Shown piece after piece: positions 32,300 to 43,209 of a stretch of 64,000 nt of DNA. The notes below the pieces were generated by a model that was given only the letters and a program-made list of their open reading frames with translations, was not told the DNA's origin and searched no databases. The DNA is from Rapana venosa (lineage: Eukaryota; Mollusca; Gastropoda; Neogastropoda; Muricidae), in the NCBI GenBank assembly GCA_028751875.1, contig CM054134.1:71576571-71640570 (forward strand), given 5' to 3'. Made by a program: the position numbers and the translations under genes. Within the stretch, counting starts at the first letter, position 1. The number at the start of each line of letters is the position of its first letter.

Positions 32300-32432
32300 A
32301 ACCAAAAGTGAAATAATTAATGGAAAAGCGGAAATATTAATGGAAATTCCCGTAGACGTGGACTATCGGGAAATCCCGACTGTGCACACCGATTTCTTTC
32401 TTATAGAGGTGCTTTTGTTGGAACAGATTAAA
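32300..32432. repeat. Dispersed direct repeat, copy 1
   Basis: Matches 33275-33395: 'ggaaaagcgga', 'tatgaat/tattaatgg', 'ttcccgtagacgtggac', 'tcgggaaatcccga', 'gtgtgcacaccgatttctt' and 'tgaaacagatt'-like words in the same order. In the second copy it lies directly next to the N-terminal ORF fragment 33606-33358, so it may belong to that element family. Confidence 0.65.
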
Positions 32433-32437
32433 GCATA

Positions 32438-32475
32438 CCCCCCCCCCCCCCCCCCCCCCCTCCTCCTCCTCCTGC
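32438..32475. repeat. C run and (CCT)n
   Basis: C run of about 22 followed by CCT units. Confidence 0.9.
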
Positions 32476-32654
32476 CCCCACCTCCTGGGTGAGTTGAAAG
32501 GTCAGAAATCACAAATTAAGGTGTTCCCTAGTTAAGGACGTTTGGCTTAGCTGGAAGATCCCCTCCCTCCCTCCCAGTCACAGATTGTTGATAAAGAAAT
32601 CTCCTTCTCCCTTTGCTAAGACCAAATGACTCCCCCCCCCCCCCCCCCCTCCTC

Positions 32655-32850
32655 TTTGTGTGAAAGATTTATTATTATCCCCACATATAACTTTATTGCA
32701 AGGGGGTTAAAGGCATAAGCAAATCACGTGCTTTTTTTCTTACATCCATCTCTTAGCATGCAGATTTTATAAAATTTGTCATCCTTCCATAGCAACAATG
32801 CCCCCCTTCCTCTCTGAAAAGCAGAACAGTTTGATGGTAGGAAATGTTCA
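32655..32850 (-). mobile_element. SINE, shared-tail family, degraded
   Basis: Reverse-oriented end and body remnants: 'cacgtgctttttttcttacatccatctct', 'ttttataaaatttgtcatcc', 'gcaacaatgc', 'ctgaaaagcagaacag'. The head is missing. Confidence 0.6.
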
Positions 32851-33074
32851 AACATCAAAACTTACCAATGTGATTCAAAGCCAAAGAACAAGAGAATGCT
32901 TTTTTAGATAGCCTGTGTTCACCTTCACCATCCGTATTAGTAACTTTGGGCACCACTGAAGGTTTGCACCAGGCTTCCTCCACGCCGTTGATGGTAGCAA
33001 GGCCAAACATACAATATATTCCCTTACTTTTTCAGCAATATGGTAAACTTGCTGTTTCTCTTGTAGCCAATGTA

Positions 33075-33136
33075 AGAAGAAGAAGAGAAGAGAGAGACAG
33101 AGAGAGAGAGAGAGAGAGTAGTGTGTGTGTGTGTGT
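33075..33136. repeat. (GA)n-(GT)n microsatellite
   Basis: GA tract at about 33083-33118 then GT to 33136. Confidence 0.9.
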
Positions 33137-33274
33137 ACAAACAATATTACTACTAATTTCCTTATTCAACAAAAGCAGTAAATCTATGTGTACGTTCCGA
33201 CATTTTGAGAGAAAGAAACAAAAAAGTAAAACGAAAGAGAAGAAAAAAATTTATTTTTTTTAAAAAAACTGTGA

Positions 33275-33395
33275 ATACATTAGGAAAAGCGGAATATGAA
33301 TGGGATATTTCCGTAAATGTGACTTTCGGGAAATTCCGAGTGTGTAGACTGATTTCTTCATTGTAGAGAGCTTTTCTTGAAACAGATTTTTTTTT
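33275..33395. repeat. Dispersed direct repeat, copy 2
   Basis: Second copy of the segment at 32300-32432. Confidence 0.65.
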
Positions 33396-33606
33396 TTTTA
33401 AGCGAGCAAAGGCAGCTGGCTGGGCGGTTTGCTGTGGCATTGCTGGGTGTCGACAGTGTTGGCTGACTGACCATACTGCTGTTAGCCGAGTCAGCCTTCA
33501 GCCTGAGAACAATAATAGTGCTATTGTTTTCTCCCGCCATTTTCCAAGAATGAAGAAGAGAGAATGATGATGTTGTTGAAGCAGGCCACTTAAGGGTCAT
33601 ATCCAA
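33358..33606 (-). pseudogene. N-terminal fragment related to the 14.3-15.2 kb ORF
   Basis: Minus strand gives LLHSWKMAGENNSTIIVLRL followed by KADSANSSM, aligning with VVSSWKVAGESGSVVFVLRM and KPADKPVST at 15150-15070. The SWKxAGE...VLRxK core is conserved, while the following part is Ser/Thr/Pro-rich and lacks the basic stretch. A short remnant or a diverged relative. Confidence 0.5.
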
Positions 33607-33689
33607 TGATGCTGGACTTAACTGTTAATTTACTGTAAACTTTTGCACAGCACAGCAGCAAGTATTCCTGTCTACATCCTGGACAAGTG

Positions 33690-33725
<36 letters not shown>

Positions 33726-33741
33726 GGGAGGGAGAGGAGAG

Positions 33742-33778
<37 letters not shown>
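33690..33778. repeat. G run and (GA)n tract
   Basis: G run of about 34 then GAGG/GA units. Confidence 0.95.
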
Positions 33779-33782
<4 letters not shown>

Positions 33783-33855
33783 AAAGTTGCTGCAATACAA
33801 ATTTGTCTTTGCGCATACCTATGTTCCTGCATGAGGGTTATGGTGCATTAATTAA

Positions 33856-33881
33856 AGACAGACAGACAGACAGACAGACAT
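33856..33881. repeat. (AGAC)n microsatellite
   Basis: About six AGAC units. Confidence 0.9.
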
Positions 33882-33884
33882 TCA

Positions 33885-35080
33885 GAGTGTGACACATTTG
33901 ACCATGGACGCATGCATGACTATGACCACTCTCACTCAATTCAAACCATACCCAAACGCATCTCGATACTTTACAGATGACATTTAATAATCTCGCTCAT
34001 CTGACACCAAAACATCTTGTTGAACATGTAAGTTGTCTCCCTAACACAAACATGACGCATTGCCCGGCCTGGGACCTTCAACAAGCGCACAGCAAAGTCC
34101 AGCATGGGAAATGCCTCACATCAGCACCAGAACGATAGACTTGGAGAAGAGACCAGAGCAGAGGGAACGAGGACCAGTAACACAGGACACAGTAAACACT
34201 GACCCCAGACTAAAATAACCAGAACTAGACAAACAGAAAGCTCTTTGTTTTTCTTTTCTTTTTTTTCTTTTTACAAAATAGACCAACTCATTATACCAAC
34301 ATGAAAAAAACCCACACAAAAAAACCCAAAAACCCAACCCCAAAACAAAACACAAAAAAACCACGTGAGCACACCACAGATTCATAGCAGTTGAAGACAG
34401 TAGAAATATAAAATTGCCTGCTTAAGACCTGTTGTGATAACACTAGCCAGCAAAAACTTGTTCAAAGGGACAAAAAAAAAAAGCAAAAATTTAAAGAACA
34501 TTCTGAACTAATCTGTTTAATTTATTACACATCAAAGTCTGAATACTTCAATGGCTACAAATCTTCTGCCCAGACTCCGGCCACAAATGGTAAAGGAGTC
34601 AAAAAAGCATCTGATTATTGACCACAGAGCAAGTAGCCCACCTCACACAAAAATACATGTCACTGACTGTGAAAGGAAAGTAAATGGCTGGCGGGAAAAA
34701 TGTTGTGATAATCTTTGATGCAGGACTGACCTTTCACACAAAATCTGTCTTCGGTATAATTTATCAAATGAAATTTTCTCAGACCAAATTATGGAGTGGA
34801 ATAAAACGAAGTTTAACCTGTCCGTATTTCTTGATTCATGATGTATGAAACACCGTGACACTGAAAATGTTTCGCTATATACTAGCTGACGTTGACTACT
34901 TTTATGGTTTCACTTCTTGGTGGGTTTTTTAACAGGTGAAAAAGACCCGGAGTGAATGGGTGGTAAATATGGCCACAAAACTTCGCTGAAAAATAAGTGG
35001 GTTTTGTTGTTGTTGTTGTTATTCTTTACACACAGAATTTACTTCACTTTGTTATATTATGTTTTTAAGTTTTCAAATGC
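33885..35080. other. No recognisable gene
   Basis: Clean sequence without recognised coding motif or dispersed repeat. Contains A-rich and T-rich stretches (34250-34370) and a short TTG repeat near 35005. Confidence 0.45.
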
Positions 35081-35081
35081 C

Positions 35082-35082
<1 letters not shown>

Positions 35083-35131
<49 letters not shown>
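35083..35131. repeat. (GT)n microsatellite
   Basis: Pure GT tract of about 48 bases. Confidence 0.95.
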
Positions 35132-35133
<2 letters not shown>

Positions 35134-35477
35134 ATAATGGTGTTAAACAGTGTTGTAAAAATCGAAACCATAAGATCTGTCCCTATCATTATTTGTCCCT
35201 TGAAATATTTCAGAGGTATGAACAACTGTTTGGCTCTCCCATGCTTAGTAAACATAAAATACTGACACTTGCTAACCTTTTCCCACATGTATTTCTGGTT
35301 CTTTATTTTTTTTCCATATTACTGGTTCTACTAATCAATTCCCAACAGGACCACCCAAAAAAAAAAGTTGAGAAATTGTTCAAAGGATTGTAATTGCAAA
35401 GGTAAGGGACATACATTGAGCAATATTATGACTCAACAAATACATAATCATGTCAATAAAAGATGATAGAAAATAGA

Positions 35478-35560
35478 GAGAGTGTGTGTGTGTGTGCACG
35501 CGCGCGCAAGCACGTGCGTGCGTATGTGCACGCCCAAGAGTGCGTATATATATATATTTC
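35478..35560. repeat. GT/GCGC/TATA compound tract
   Basis: GT, then CGCGCGCAAGCACGTGCGTGCG, then a short TATA run. Confidence 0.85.
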
Positions 35561-35599
35561 AAAATATGCAAATGTTCTCAATTTTTGTTTGGAGAGGGG

Positions 35600-36035
35600 A
35601 AAATATAACAAAAAAGAATAAATTCCCAAAGTTCTGCATGGCAACATAAAAGATGCTATCAATACAGCACAAATGAAAACACCCATATAGATACATATAG
35701 ATTTTGTCCACAAAGTTTGATTGCAAAATGAAATCCAGCACACAAAGCAAAAGCAAGTTCTCTCTTGATATCTGTGCTAATCAGCTGTAAAACCAACAAC
35801 AAAATAAGTTAACAAAACCACCTAGGTGTAACATTATGAAAGAAATATTTACACAGCTTCAACAATACCTGCATTCTTAAAAACAAACACAAAAGTTGCC
35901 ACAAAACAGCAGAGGCCAAATGACCTGTTTAATTAATTAACACGTCTCAATCTACAGTACAAGCATTGAAGTGATCACTTGTGTCGTTTTTATTCCAGTT
36001 ACTAAACCCTGAAAGCCAAACTAGGCCTTTTTCTT
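35600..36035. other. No recognisable gene
   Basis: Clean AT-rich sequence with no motif recognised. Confidence 0.4.
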
Positions 36036-36039
36036 TCCT

Positions 36040-36440
36040 TTTCTTGTTCCTCGGCTAGTGCTAGGTTCACCAATGGTGAGATTCTGCGTATGCAACCATC
36101 TTTACCTGCCATTCAGGTAGCTGCACTCTGACATCAGGGATGGCGTCTAAACATGACACCCATGTGCATGCGTTTAAAAAAAAAAAGTGTCCATCCATTC
36201 CTACTGGCACAAAATGACTTATTCTTCCATAAAAAGGCAGAATGTGCACAAGATGTTCTGTGTGTATTTGCACACAAGGCCTTGGTTAATAGTCTCATCC
36301 AAAGGACTTTTGAGAGAGTTGAGTACCTACTAATCGTAAATTCCAAGTAAAACTTCATAAAGCAGGTTTCTCGGTGGTGGCTCGATTCTGGGCCATCAGA
36401 TCACGAGCACAATGCTCTAGCCACTAGGCTCTCCACCCCC
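36040..36440 (-). mobile_element. SINE, core + body + tRNA-like head
   Basis: Left part is the core repeat ('tcctcggctagtgctaggttcaccaatggtgagattctgcgtatg', 'actctgacatcaggga'). The body follows ('ccattcctactggcac', 'gaatgtgcacaagatgttctg', 'tagtctcatccaaaggac'). At the right, on the minus strand, a tRNA-like head has GCCTAGTGGCTAGAGC as A box and an AGAATCGAGCC-type degenerate B box. Same arrangement as at 45830, 47430, 58860 and 60290. Confidence 0.75.
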
Positions 36441-36449
36441 TCCCCCACC

Positions 36450-37850
36450 ACATACTAGGTCTGACAACGAACCAACAAAAAATAATAATGATGATCAATT
36501 GATGAAGCAGAAGCACTGATGACCAGTCTGAAAGCCAACTGCCAAGAGTAAAGGCGCCAGTATGTCTGAACCAAAGACCAATCAATAAGAATGCAGACGA
36601 TGTGAAAGAAAGCCGGAGGAGAAAGTACAGCATACATCAAAATGAAATATCACACCTGGGATACATGAAACACTTCTGACACTGGCTAACATCATTCCAT
36701 TTATTATCAACCCCCCCCCCTCCCAAAAAAATCTTAAATACCAAAATCTTGTCAAAAACACACACACACACATACACAGATTAAGAATAGCGTAAAAAGC
36801 AAGAGGCAATTTTATATATTTCTGGTGCACAAACTGTAAAAATTTTAAGAGCCAAAATTTTACATTCATAGAGAACATGTTTCGACAAATTACATGTCAG
36901 GATCAATGAGACAAGAATTCAGAAAAAAAACCCAAGCTAGTTGACAAAAAGAAAGAAAAAACGAAAAACTGTGATAAAATATTATTTTAAAAAAAAAAAA
37001 GAAGAGAATGACTGATGAGAAAAAAAAGAGAAAATGTTCAGCATACTCAAATAAAAACCCGATATCCCAATAGGGAAGGGGGAGGGGGGGGGGGGGAGAA
37101 AGCAGGTTTAAAAAAGGGAGGAAAGGTAGAATGATAGCTGGGAGGAGAAAGAAGAGAGTGTGAGGGGAAGTAAGCGAGAACCAAAAAAAACCCCCACTTC
37201 AAACGGATAGATCTGCAAGGGCAGACAGAATCCACGTCAGTTCAGGTTTGCTGGGAAGGAAGCGAGCGAGCGAGCGATCCAGGCAAAGCAGAAAATGTAC
37301 CATCTCGTTGTCAGGAAGAAAGCCGTCAATGCAAATACTGTTCTCAGCCACACGTTGTTGATGACATCAAATGTACAGATAAAAGTATACTTTTCTACAA
37401 GACACGACCATGACACAAATAAAGGAGGAAAACAATTCTATGAAAGATGAAAACCATGGAACTGCAGTACTGTTCCAAATTCTTAAAAAGTCAACAACAA
37501 AAATAGAAGGAAAGGAGAAGAAATATGGCATGCCTTCCTTCATTACGGGAAACAAAACCAAAAAAAGAAAGCAAGTTTGGACTGTACACCGTGAGCTCAG
37601 GTTAAGTCGGAGCCTGTAAATCTTGTACAGTCGACGTAGGCTTTCAACTCCTGTGAGCACCTTCTATGTGAAGCACGTAATGTCAGAACAAACCTACTAC
37701 CTAATCTTGAGGCTGAAAATTTTGCCAAGCCTCTTTTTCTTTAAAAAAAAAAAAAAACCACAGTAAAAGAAACGGGAGAGGATACATGGAAGGGCAGAGA
37801 AGGGTGAATACAGAAAACCCAGTAGAAAAGAAAGGGAGAGGACAGGTGGA
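36450..37850. other. No recognisable gene
   Basis: AT-rich with A runs, a G run near 37083-37096 and a GAGC repeat near 37262-37277. No exon-like signal was recognised. Confidence 0.4.
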
Positions 37851-37854
37851 AGGG

Positions 37855-38455
37855 CAGAGAAGGGTGAATACAGAATGTGAGGAGGAAGAAGAGCGAGAGA
37901 GAACGTGAGTAAATACAGAATACGAGGAGAAAGAAGAGCAAGAGGAAACGTGGGTAAATACAGAATGCAAGGAGGAAGAAGAGCGAGAGAGAACGTGAGT
38001 AAATACAGAATGCGCGAAAGAAGAGAGAGAGAACATGAGTAAATACAGAATGCAAGGAGGAGGAAGAAGAGTGAGAGAGAACATGAGTAAATATAGAATG
38101 CAAGGAGGAGGAAGAAGAGTGAGAGAGAACATGAGTAAATATAGAATGTGAGGAGGAAGAAGAGCAAGAGAGAACATGAGTTAATATAGAATGCAAGAAA
38201 GAGGAAGAAGAGCAAGAGAGAACATGAGTAAATACAGAATGCGGGGAGGAAGAAGAGTGAGAGGGAACATGAGTAAATATAGAATGCGAGGAGCAAGAAG
38301 AGCAAAAGAGAACATGAGTGAATACAGAGTGTGAGGAAGAAGAAGAGCGAGAGAGAACATGAGTAAATATAGAATGCGAGGAGGAAGAAGAGCAAGAGAG
38401 AACATGAGTGAATACAGAGTGTGAGGAAGAAGAAGAGCGAGAGAGAACATGAACC
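37855..38455. repeat. Minisatellite, 45-48 bp unit, about 12 copies
   Basis: Unit 'agagcgagagagaacatgag' + 'taaatacagaatgcgaggaggaaga' (plus strand), varying by 3-bp indels and substitutions, from about 37860 to 38450. The unit length is a multiple of three and it lacks stops on the minus strand, so all three minus frames are open (for example SSSSSHSIFTHVLS). This explains the long Ser/Leu-rich ORFs here, which are not genes. It lies just beyond a donor-like GT at 38459 on the minus strand. Confidence 0.9.
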
Positions 38456-38459
38456 ATAC

Positions 38460-38587
38460 CTGACATAGGCAGATTCTCTATCTTTACATTGTCTGCAGAC
38501 AAAGTGCTTTCTTGTGCATTTTGAGGTGCTTCAAAGAACTTTTTGAGGTGCTTGAACACACATTTAGAAAAAGAAGGCAGGCCAATA
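38460..38587 (-). CDS. Candidate internal exon, unidentified gene
   Basis: 128 bp. A good acceptor precedes it (minus ..tttttttcagcttccaacatctattgCAG at 38588), and a donor CAG|GTATGG follows (38459). Between them one frame is open and looks like ordinary protein: IGLPSFSKCVFKHLKKFFEA then PQNAQESTLSADNVKIENLPMS. The exon would begin after two bases and end after one base of a codon. No domain was recognised, and matching neighbouring exons in phase were not found with certainty. The minisatellite starts immediately after the donor. Confidence 0.35.
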
Positions 38588-38779
38588 CTGCAATAGATGT
38601 TGGAAGCTGAAAAAAATGAAGACCAAGAAAAACGAAAAGAGAAAGAAAAAAAAAAGAGTACTCATTATTCCCCAAGTACATTTGTGTGGGAGGTTCAGAA
38701 GCGAAGAAAACGAGTCAGCAGAAATATGAAGCTGACAAGAAACATTACATATATATAGACAAGCAAGACATCAGAAACT

Positions 38780-39095
38780 TATCAATGAGGACACTGCAGA
38801 AATATGAAGAGGACGTCACTGCAGAAATATGAAGTTGACGTCACTGCAGAAATATGAAGCTGACGTCACTGCAGAAACATGAAGATGACAGTCACTGCAG
38901 AAATATGAAGATGTCAAGAAGCAACATAGACAAGCAAGACATCAGAAGCTTATCAATGAGGACACTGCAGAAATATGACGATGTCAAGAAGCAACATAGA
39001 CAAGCAAGACATCAGAAGCTTATCCAGGACACTGCAGAAATATTTGAAGATGACAGTCAAGAAGCAACAAAGACAAGCAGAACATCAGAAATTTA
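38780..39095. repeat. Short tandem arrays, about 26-bp and about 70-bp units
   Basis: Units built from 'actgcagaaatatgaag' + 'tgacgtc' repeat at 38795-38905. A longer unit 'gatgtcaagaagcaacatag' + 'acaagcaagacatcagaagctt' + 'atcaatgaggacactgcag' repeats from about 38740 to 39090. One degenerate higher-order array. Confidence 0.8.
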
Positions 39096-39099
39096 TATA

Positions 39100-40415
39100 A
39101 ATATCAAGAAGCAGACTTGCCAAAGTGTAACACTACATGTTAATGCGAACTACTGAAGGATCCCCACACACAACAACCAGTACGTCCAAAATTAAAACAG
39201 CTGTTATCTAACAGACTGACAATGCAGAAAATGTTTCAATCAAGTTGGACCTTGTTAAACGACGTGATGGCTTTACCTTAGATGCTGGACAAAAACACAA
39301 AGTTACAGACAGACAGACATGCACATATATCTATCTTCAAGGGAAAAGATGGCAAAGCATTACGCATGCAGACGGTTAGGTTTAAAAAGCACTGTTTTTA
39401 TAAAGAATCACACAAGTTGTTTTTTCTGTGGTCCTTTCAAAAGCATACACATGAGATCAAGCATTTCTGAATAACAAATAAATGTTATCAAATTAAACCA
39501 ACATTATTTCAACAATTCCCAAAATAATCTTGTTAAAATCTGTTAATTGCAAAATCAACAATTTTTCAAAATAAATGTGTCAAAATCTGTTAGTTGCAAA
39601 CAGGAAAAAACCACAACACCTATCAGCATTTCTTGGGGATGGGAGGGGGGGGGGGGGGGGGGGGGGGGCAACAAAATCATTCTGAATCAAGGAGAGAATA
39701 ATAAAGAAAAAAACGACTGAGTTAAAAGAAAAGAAAACAGAATTTAGAGAACAGCTTCAAGGCTATCTAAGCTATCATTCAAGCAGAAAGCTCTCCATTA
39801 TCACACCAGATCACATATACTTTTTAGGGAAATGTTTTGAAAGTCGGATAAGCAGTATCAATCGTACCAACAAAAAGAGTCACACTGAAAACTATACAAC
39901 ACTTTCTCTGCAGAGACCACCAAAGCCTGTAATGAATGTCAGGGAAGAGATGAAAACCCAGCATACAAATAAATATAACACTACAGTACTGTCAACATCT
40001 CTTTCAACAAAACAATAAAAATCACAGGCAGCAGAGAAAAAAAATAATATACACATATTCCTTTTTCTTAAAGATTTAGATACTAAATAAAAACAAATGT
40101 GACATATGAGACACTTCAAAAGAAAGTAAGTACAAACATGCGCTTCCTCTTTATGTCCCATTCGCTGTGAGTAATATTTCAAACAGTAACGATACCAATT
40201 TTTTCAGGATAAATACACAGACTGACATAAAGTCAGTGTCATACAGCTGTTCATTAAAGGAGTTGTACATAACACACTCCTTCAGTATACACTTCACAAG
40301 GTACACATAACAACAAACACTGGATGTTTTAGGGGAAAAGTTATAATCTGTGTGCAGGGACAAAAAAGAAAGGAAAAAAAAGAGAACACACAAAAAAAAG
40401 GAAAGAAAAAAACTT
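39100..40415. other. No recognisable gene
   Basis: AT-rich sequence with a G run at 39647-39668. No motif or dispersed family was recognised. Confidence 0.4.
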
Positions 40416-40420
40416 CTCAC

Positions 40421-40599
40421 CTGGTTACATAAGTGCCATGGCTTGCAAATCATCACAGTGATCAGACTTGCGTTTGCAAAGATCTCCTGAGGGTGTTTTA
40501 CGACTCGTTCATCAGGAAAAAGAGGAAAAAGCCTTCGAGCAAAATGAATGTGCCTGCTCATATTATGTAGTATGTACCAACAAATGTGGCGTATGAAGA
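40421..40599 (-). CDS. Candidate internal exon, unidentified gene
   Basis: 179 bp on the minus strand between an acceptor ..gttttcttgatgaacagtgCAG (40600) and a donor CAG|GTGAGA (40420). The frame is open throughout and has ordinary composition: SRHIHFARRLFPLFPDERVV then KHPQEIFANASLITVMICKP then WHLCNQ. It would start after two bases and end on a full codon. No family was recognised. It may be an exon of a gene lying between the SOCS gene and 37 kb, or chance. Confidence 0.3.
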
Positions 40600-41007
40600 C
40601 TGCACTGTTCATCAAGAAAACTAATAACACCAAACACATAAAGAGGGGGGGAGGGGGGTGGTGCTTTTGTGTGTGTTTTTGTTCTCTTCATAAAAACAAA
40701 TTTGAATTCAAGGTATGGGCAAGTGAGGGCGGTTTGAGAGAGAGAGCACAGAAAGGAATGCATCTTTTCTTCTTTTTTTTCAACCTCAGCACAATGATTC
40801 ATTGGGTAATATACTAGAAAGCAGCCATTTCAAAGTGTTAAAACATTACCTGTTTCAGTCACATTAAAACATAGACCAAGTCCACTGACAGAGATAAAAA
40901 GACTTCAAATGAAAAAAAAAACAAAAAAACTTACCAAATTTTATAAGAAGCACTTTCCTTTCCTCTCCTTTTTCTTTTAGTTGATAAAAAAAATTCTTAT
41001 GTATCTG

Positions 41008-41052
41008 CTACATTTTTTTAGCCATCTTCTTCATTTCTTTGCCATCTTTTGC
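41008..41052 (-). CDS. Candidate short terminal exon
   Basis: A strong acceptor (T-rich stretch then aatAG at 41053) is followed by AKDGKEMKKMAKKM and a stop. A Lys/Met-rich C-terminus of this size is plausible, but the exon is only 45 bp and has no confirmed partner. Confidence 0.2.
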   Translation of the reverse strand, partial: AKDGKEMKKMAKKM

Positions 41053-41699
41053 CTATTAAAAAAAAAAAATTCAGTTCAAACAATCTCAGTTAAAAAAAAA
41101 TCTGTATGTCAAAATACACTGCAAATGTGTTCTTCTTCATCGAACGGTCAGATAGCAAATGTGACAGTTGATAATCTATTTTCCGTATGTCCGTACAAAG
41201 GTGTGTTGTCCTGAAGATTCAAGCATGCATATCCAGAAACTGAGAAACACTGACAGAGAGTCACAGAGGGAAAGAAAAGAGAGATGAACAGAAAAAGAGA
41301 GGACTACCTAGTATTGATGACAGTTTTTAAAACTACGTGACAGCATCTGTATAGTTGTATATATTTCATGACGATTGTCAACTTTCACACAAAGGTATCT
41401 GTAAAACTATGAATTGATATGCACATGAACTGATATGTCAAAAAAAAAATGTTATAAACTTTTTTTTTCCCCCTTCTTCTTTAGGTTGGTCTTTCAGGTC
41501 AAGAAAAACAAGCTATGAATTTGAATAATTGAAATGGTAAATGTTCTCATTACAGAAAAACATTACATCCTCTAGACTGTTTTCAAAAGAGTGCCTTTAA
41601 CTGGAAAGCTTATGATTTTTTTTTCACAGAAAATTACTTGCATCCTTTTCTTGTTTGAAAAAAAAAATCTAAGTTTTGGATAAGTACTTTTTACTTTCT

Positions 41700-41905
41700 T
41701 GAATCCTTTATTGTAAAGGTAATACCCTTGCAGCTTTTAAAACATCTTTTAGAACATCTTGCACACACATTAAAACCTGTTCTGTCTTTAAGAAGAATAG
41801 GCCGGTGGGAATGGATGACAAAAATGTATAAAATCGCATGCACATGGGAACTGGATGTAAAAAAGCACATATCCATCATCCTTGAAGTAAAAAAAAAATT
41901 TTTTT
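41700..41905 (+). mobile_element. SINE, shared-tail family, headless
   Basis: Body and tail on the plus strand: 'agaacatcttgcacacacattaaaacctgttctg', 'gccggtgggaatggatgac', 'ggaactggatgtaaaaaagcacat', 'catccttgaagtaaaa'. Degraded. Confidence 0.7.
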
Positions 41906-41909
41906 TTTT

Positions 41910-43090
41910 AAACCAGTTAAAAGAAAAAAACATTTTTTAAAGAAAAAACCCCACACATTTTCTCTGCAAAAGATAAATAATTATCAATGACGAAGCCACG
42001 GTTCTGAATGAGGTAACAAAAGCCAACTTTTCACAATGGCATCATGTACAACAATGGTGTCAGATTCTTAACACACAGTCAAAGCCAGTTCTCTTGGAAT
42101 ACAACACTTGCCTTGCAAGAATTCACAAATGACAGACAATAACACTGGTGTACAGCCTTGACAAACAAAGAGCAAAATTTTGAAGTCAAAACCAGAACCT
42201 GTGTTTAAATTTTAATTAAGCAGGGTTGTATTTCGCTCACCGACAGTGCTTACATTTTTCCCAAAGAAAAGTCACAACCACATACAGTGAATTTTATAAA
42301 CCACGTTTGGTTCAAGTCTTTACACGTACACATACACAATGTTAATTCAAGGAGAAAAGGAGCAAGAACAACTCTTTAGGTCTTCGACAAATCTCTGTTA
42401 TATTCATAATAATACATCAATCATGTGTGTTGATAATAACACTGCCACAAAAATTTCAGCGCCACCCAGTTAGATTATTCTTATAAATATAACCAAAACA
42501 ATGGCTTAGGATGATGGTTTTTATTTTCTTTCTCATTACTATCATTTTCCAGAACTCTGATATAATGTAACTCTCCTTTCAATTCACCCAAACTGCCTTG
42601 AATTGAGAGGAGAAATATGAGGTGATGACTATGTATGCGTGATGACTATATGATGACTCTGTGTTGTGTGTGCATGTGGGGGAGAGGGGGGAGGGGAAGA
42701 GACAATAATTATATAGTCTACATATACAGCCTCTGACTTTTTTTTTTTTTTTAGACTACTAAATGCTTCCAAATATAGGACACATCAGTAAGTGACTAAA
42801 ATAGAACACTGTTTGGGTCATGCAAATAAAACAGCAGCAGACTATGAGGCAGGTGTACTAAAACACAGAACGTACACATTCAGTTTGCTATCTATAGCTC
42901 TGCTTCAGGCTTCTACTTTCGCAGTGTGCCTACTTTGGGGCCAGCCAGCCAGTCAGAAAAAAAAGAAGTAACAGTCCTGTGCTTCTAACCCATTTCCAAA
43001 CAGCTTCGAACCTTCTGTTCTTACTGATCAGCTTTTGTGGGATTAGCACCTGGTATAGATGGTACACTATCAAAGCTCTTTACTTCAACC
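41910..43090. other. No recognisable gene
   Basis: Clean AT-rich sequence. ORFs short, no dispersed repeat recognised. It may include 3' UTR of the upstream SOCS gene or intron; the sequence does not decide. Confidence 0.4.
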
Positions 43091-43099
43091 TTCCACTAT

Positions 43100-43145
43100 C
43101 TGAGTGCGTGCGTGCATGTGTGTGTGTGTGTGCGCACGTGTGTGG
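43100..43145. repeat. (GT)n with GCGT units
   Basis: Short GCGTGCAT/GT tract. Confidence 0.8.
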
Positions 43146-43209
43146 TTTGGTTTGGTATGTTTTTTTCAGGGGGTCGGGTGTCACATATCAGGTTGGTGTG
43201 TGTTGAAGT

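Noticed and set aside
37697..38559. Long Ser/Leu-rich minus-strand ORFs (up to about 270 codons)
   Set aside because: They are created by a 45-48 bp minisatellite whose unit is divisible by three and has no stop in any minus frame. Only the first 42 codons upstream of 38460 look like ordinary protein.
40151..40639. 162-codon hydrophobic minus ORF as a complete membrane protein
   Set aside because: Most of the hydrophobic part is from T-rich DNA downstream of a splice donor at 40420; only the exon-like 40599-40421 part was kept, at low confidence.
40929..40990. Exon ending at AAATTTG|GTAAGT (minus)
   Set aside because: Strong donor-like site, but the frames upstream hit stops in A/T-rich DNA and no acceptor with an open frame was convincing.
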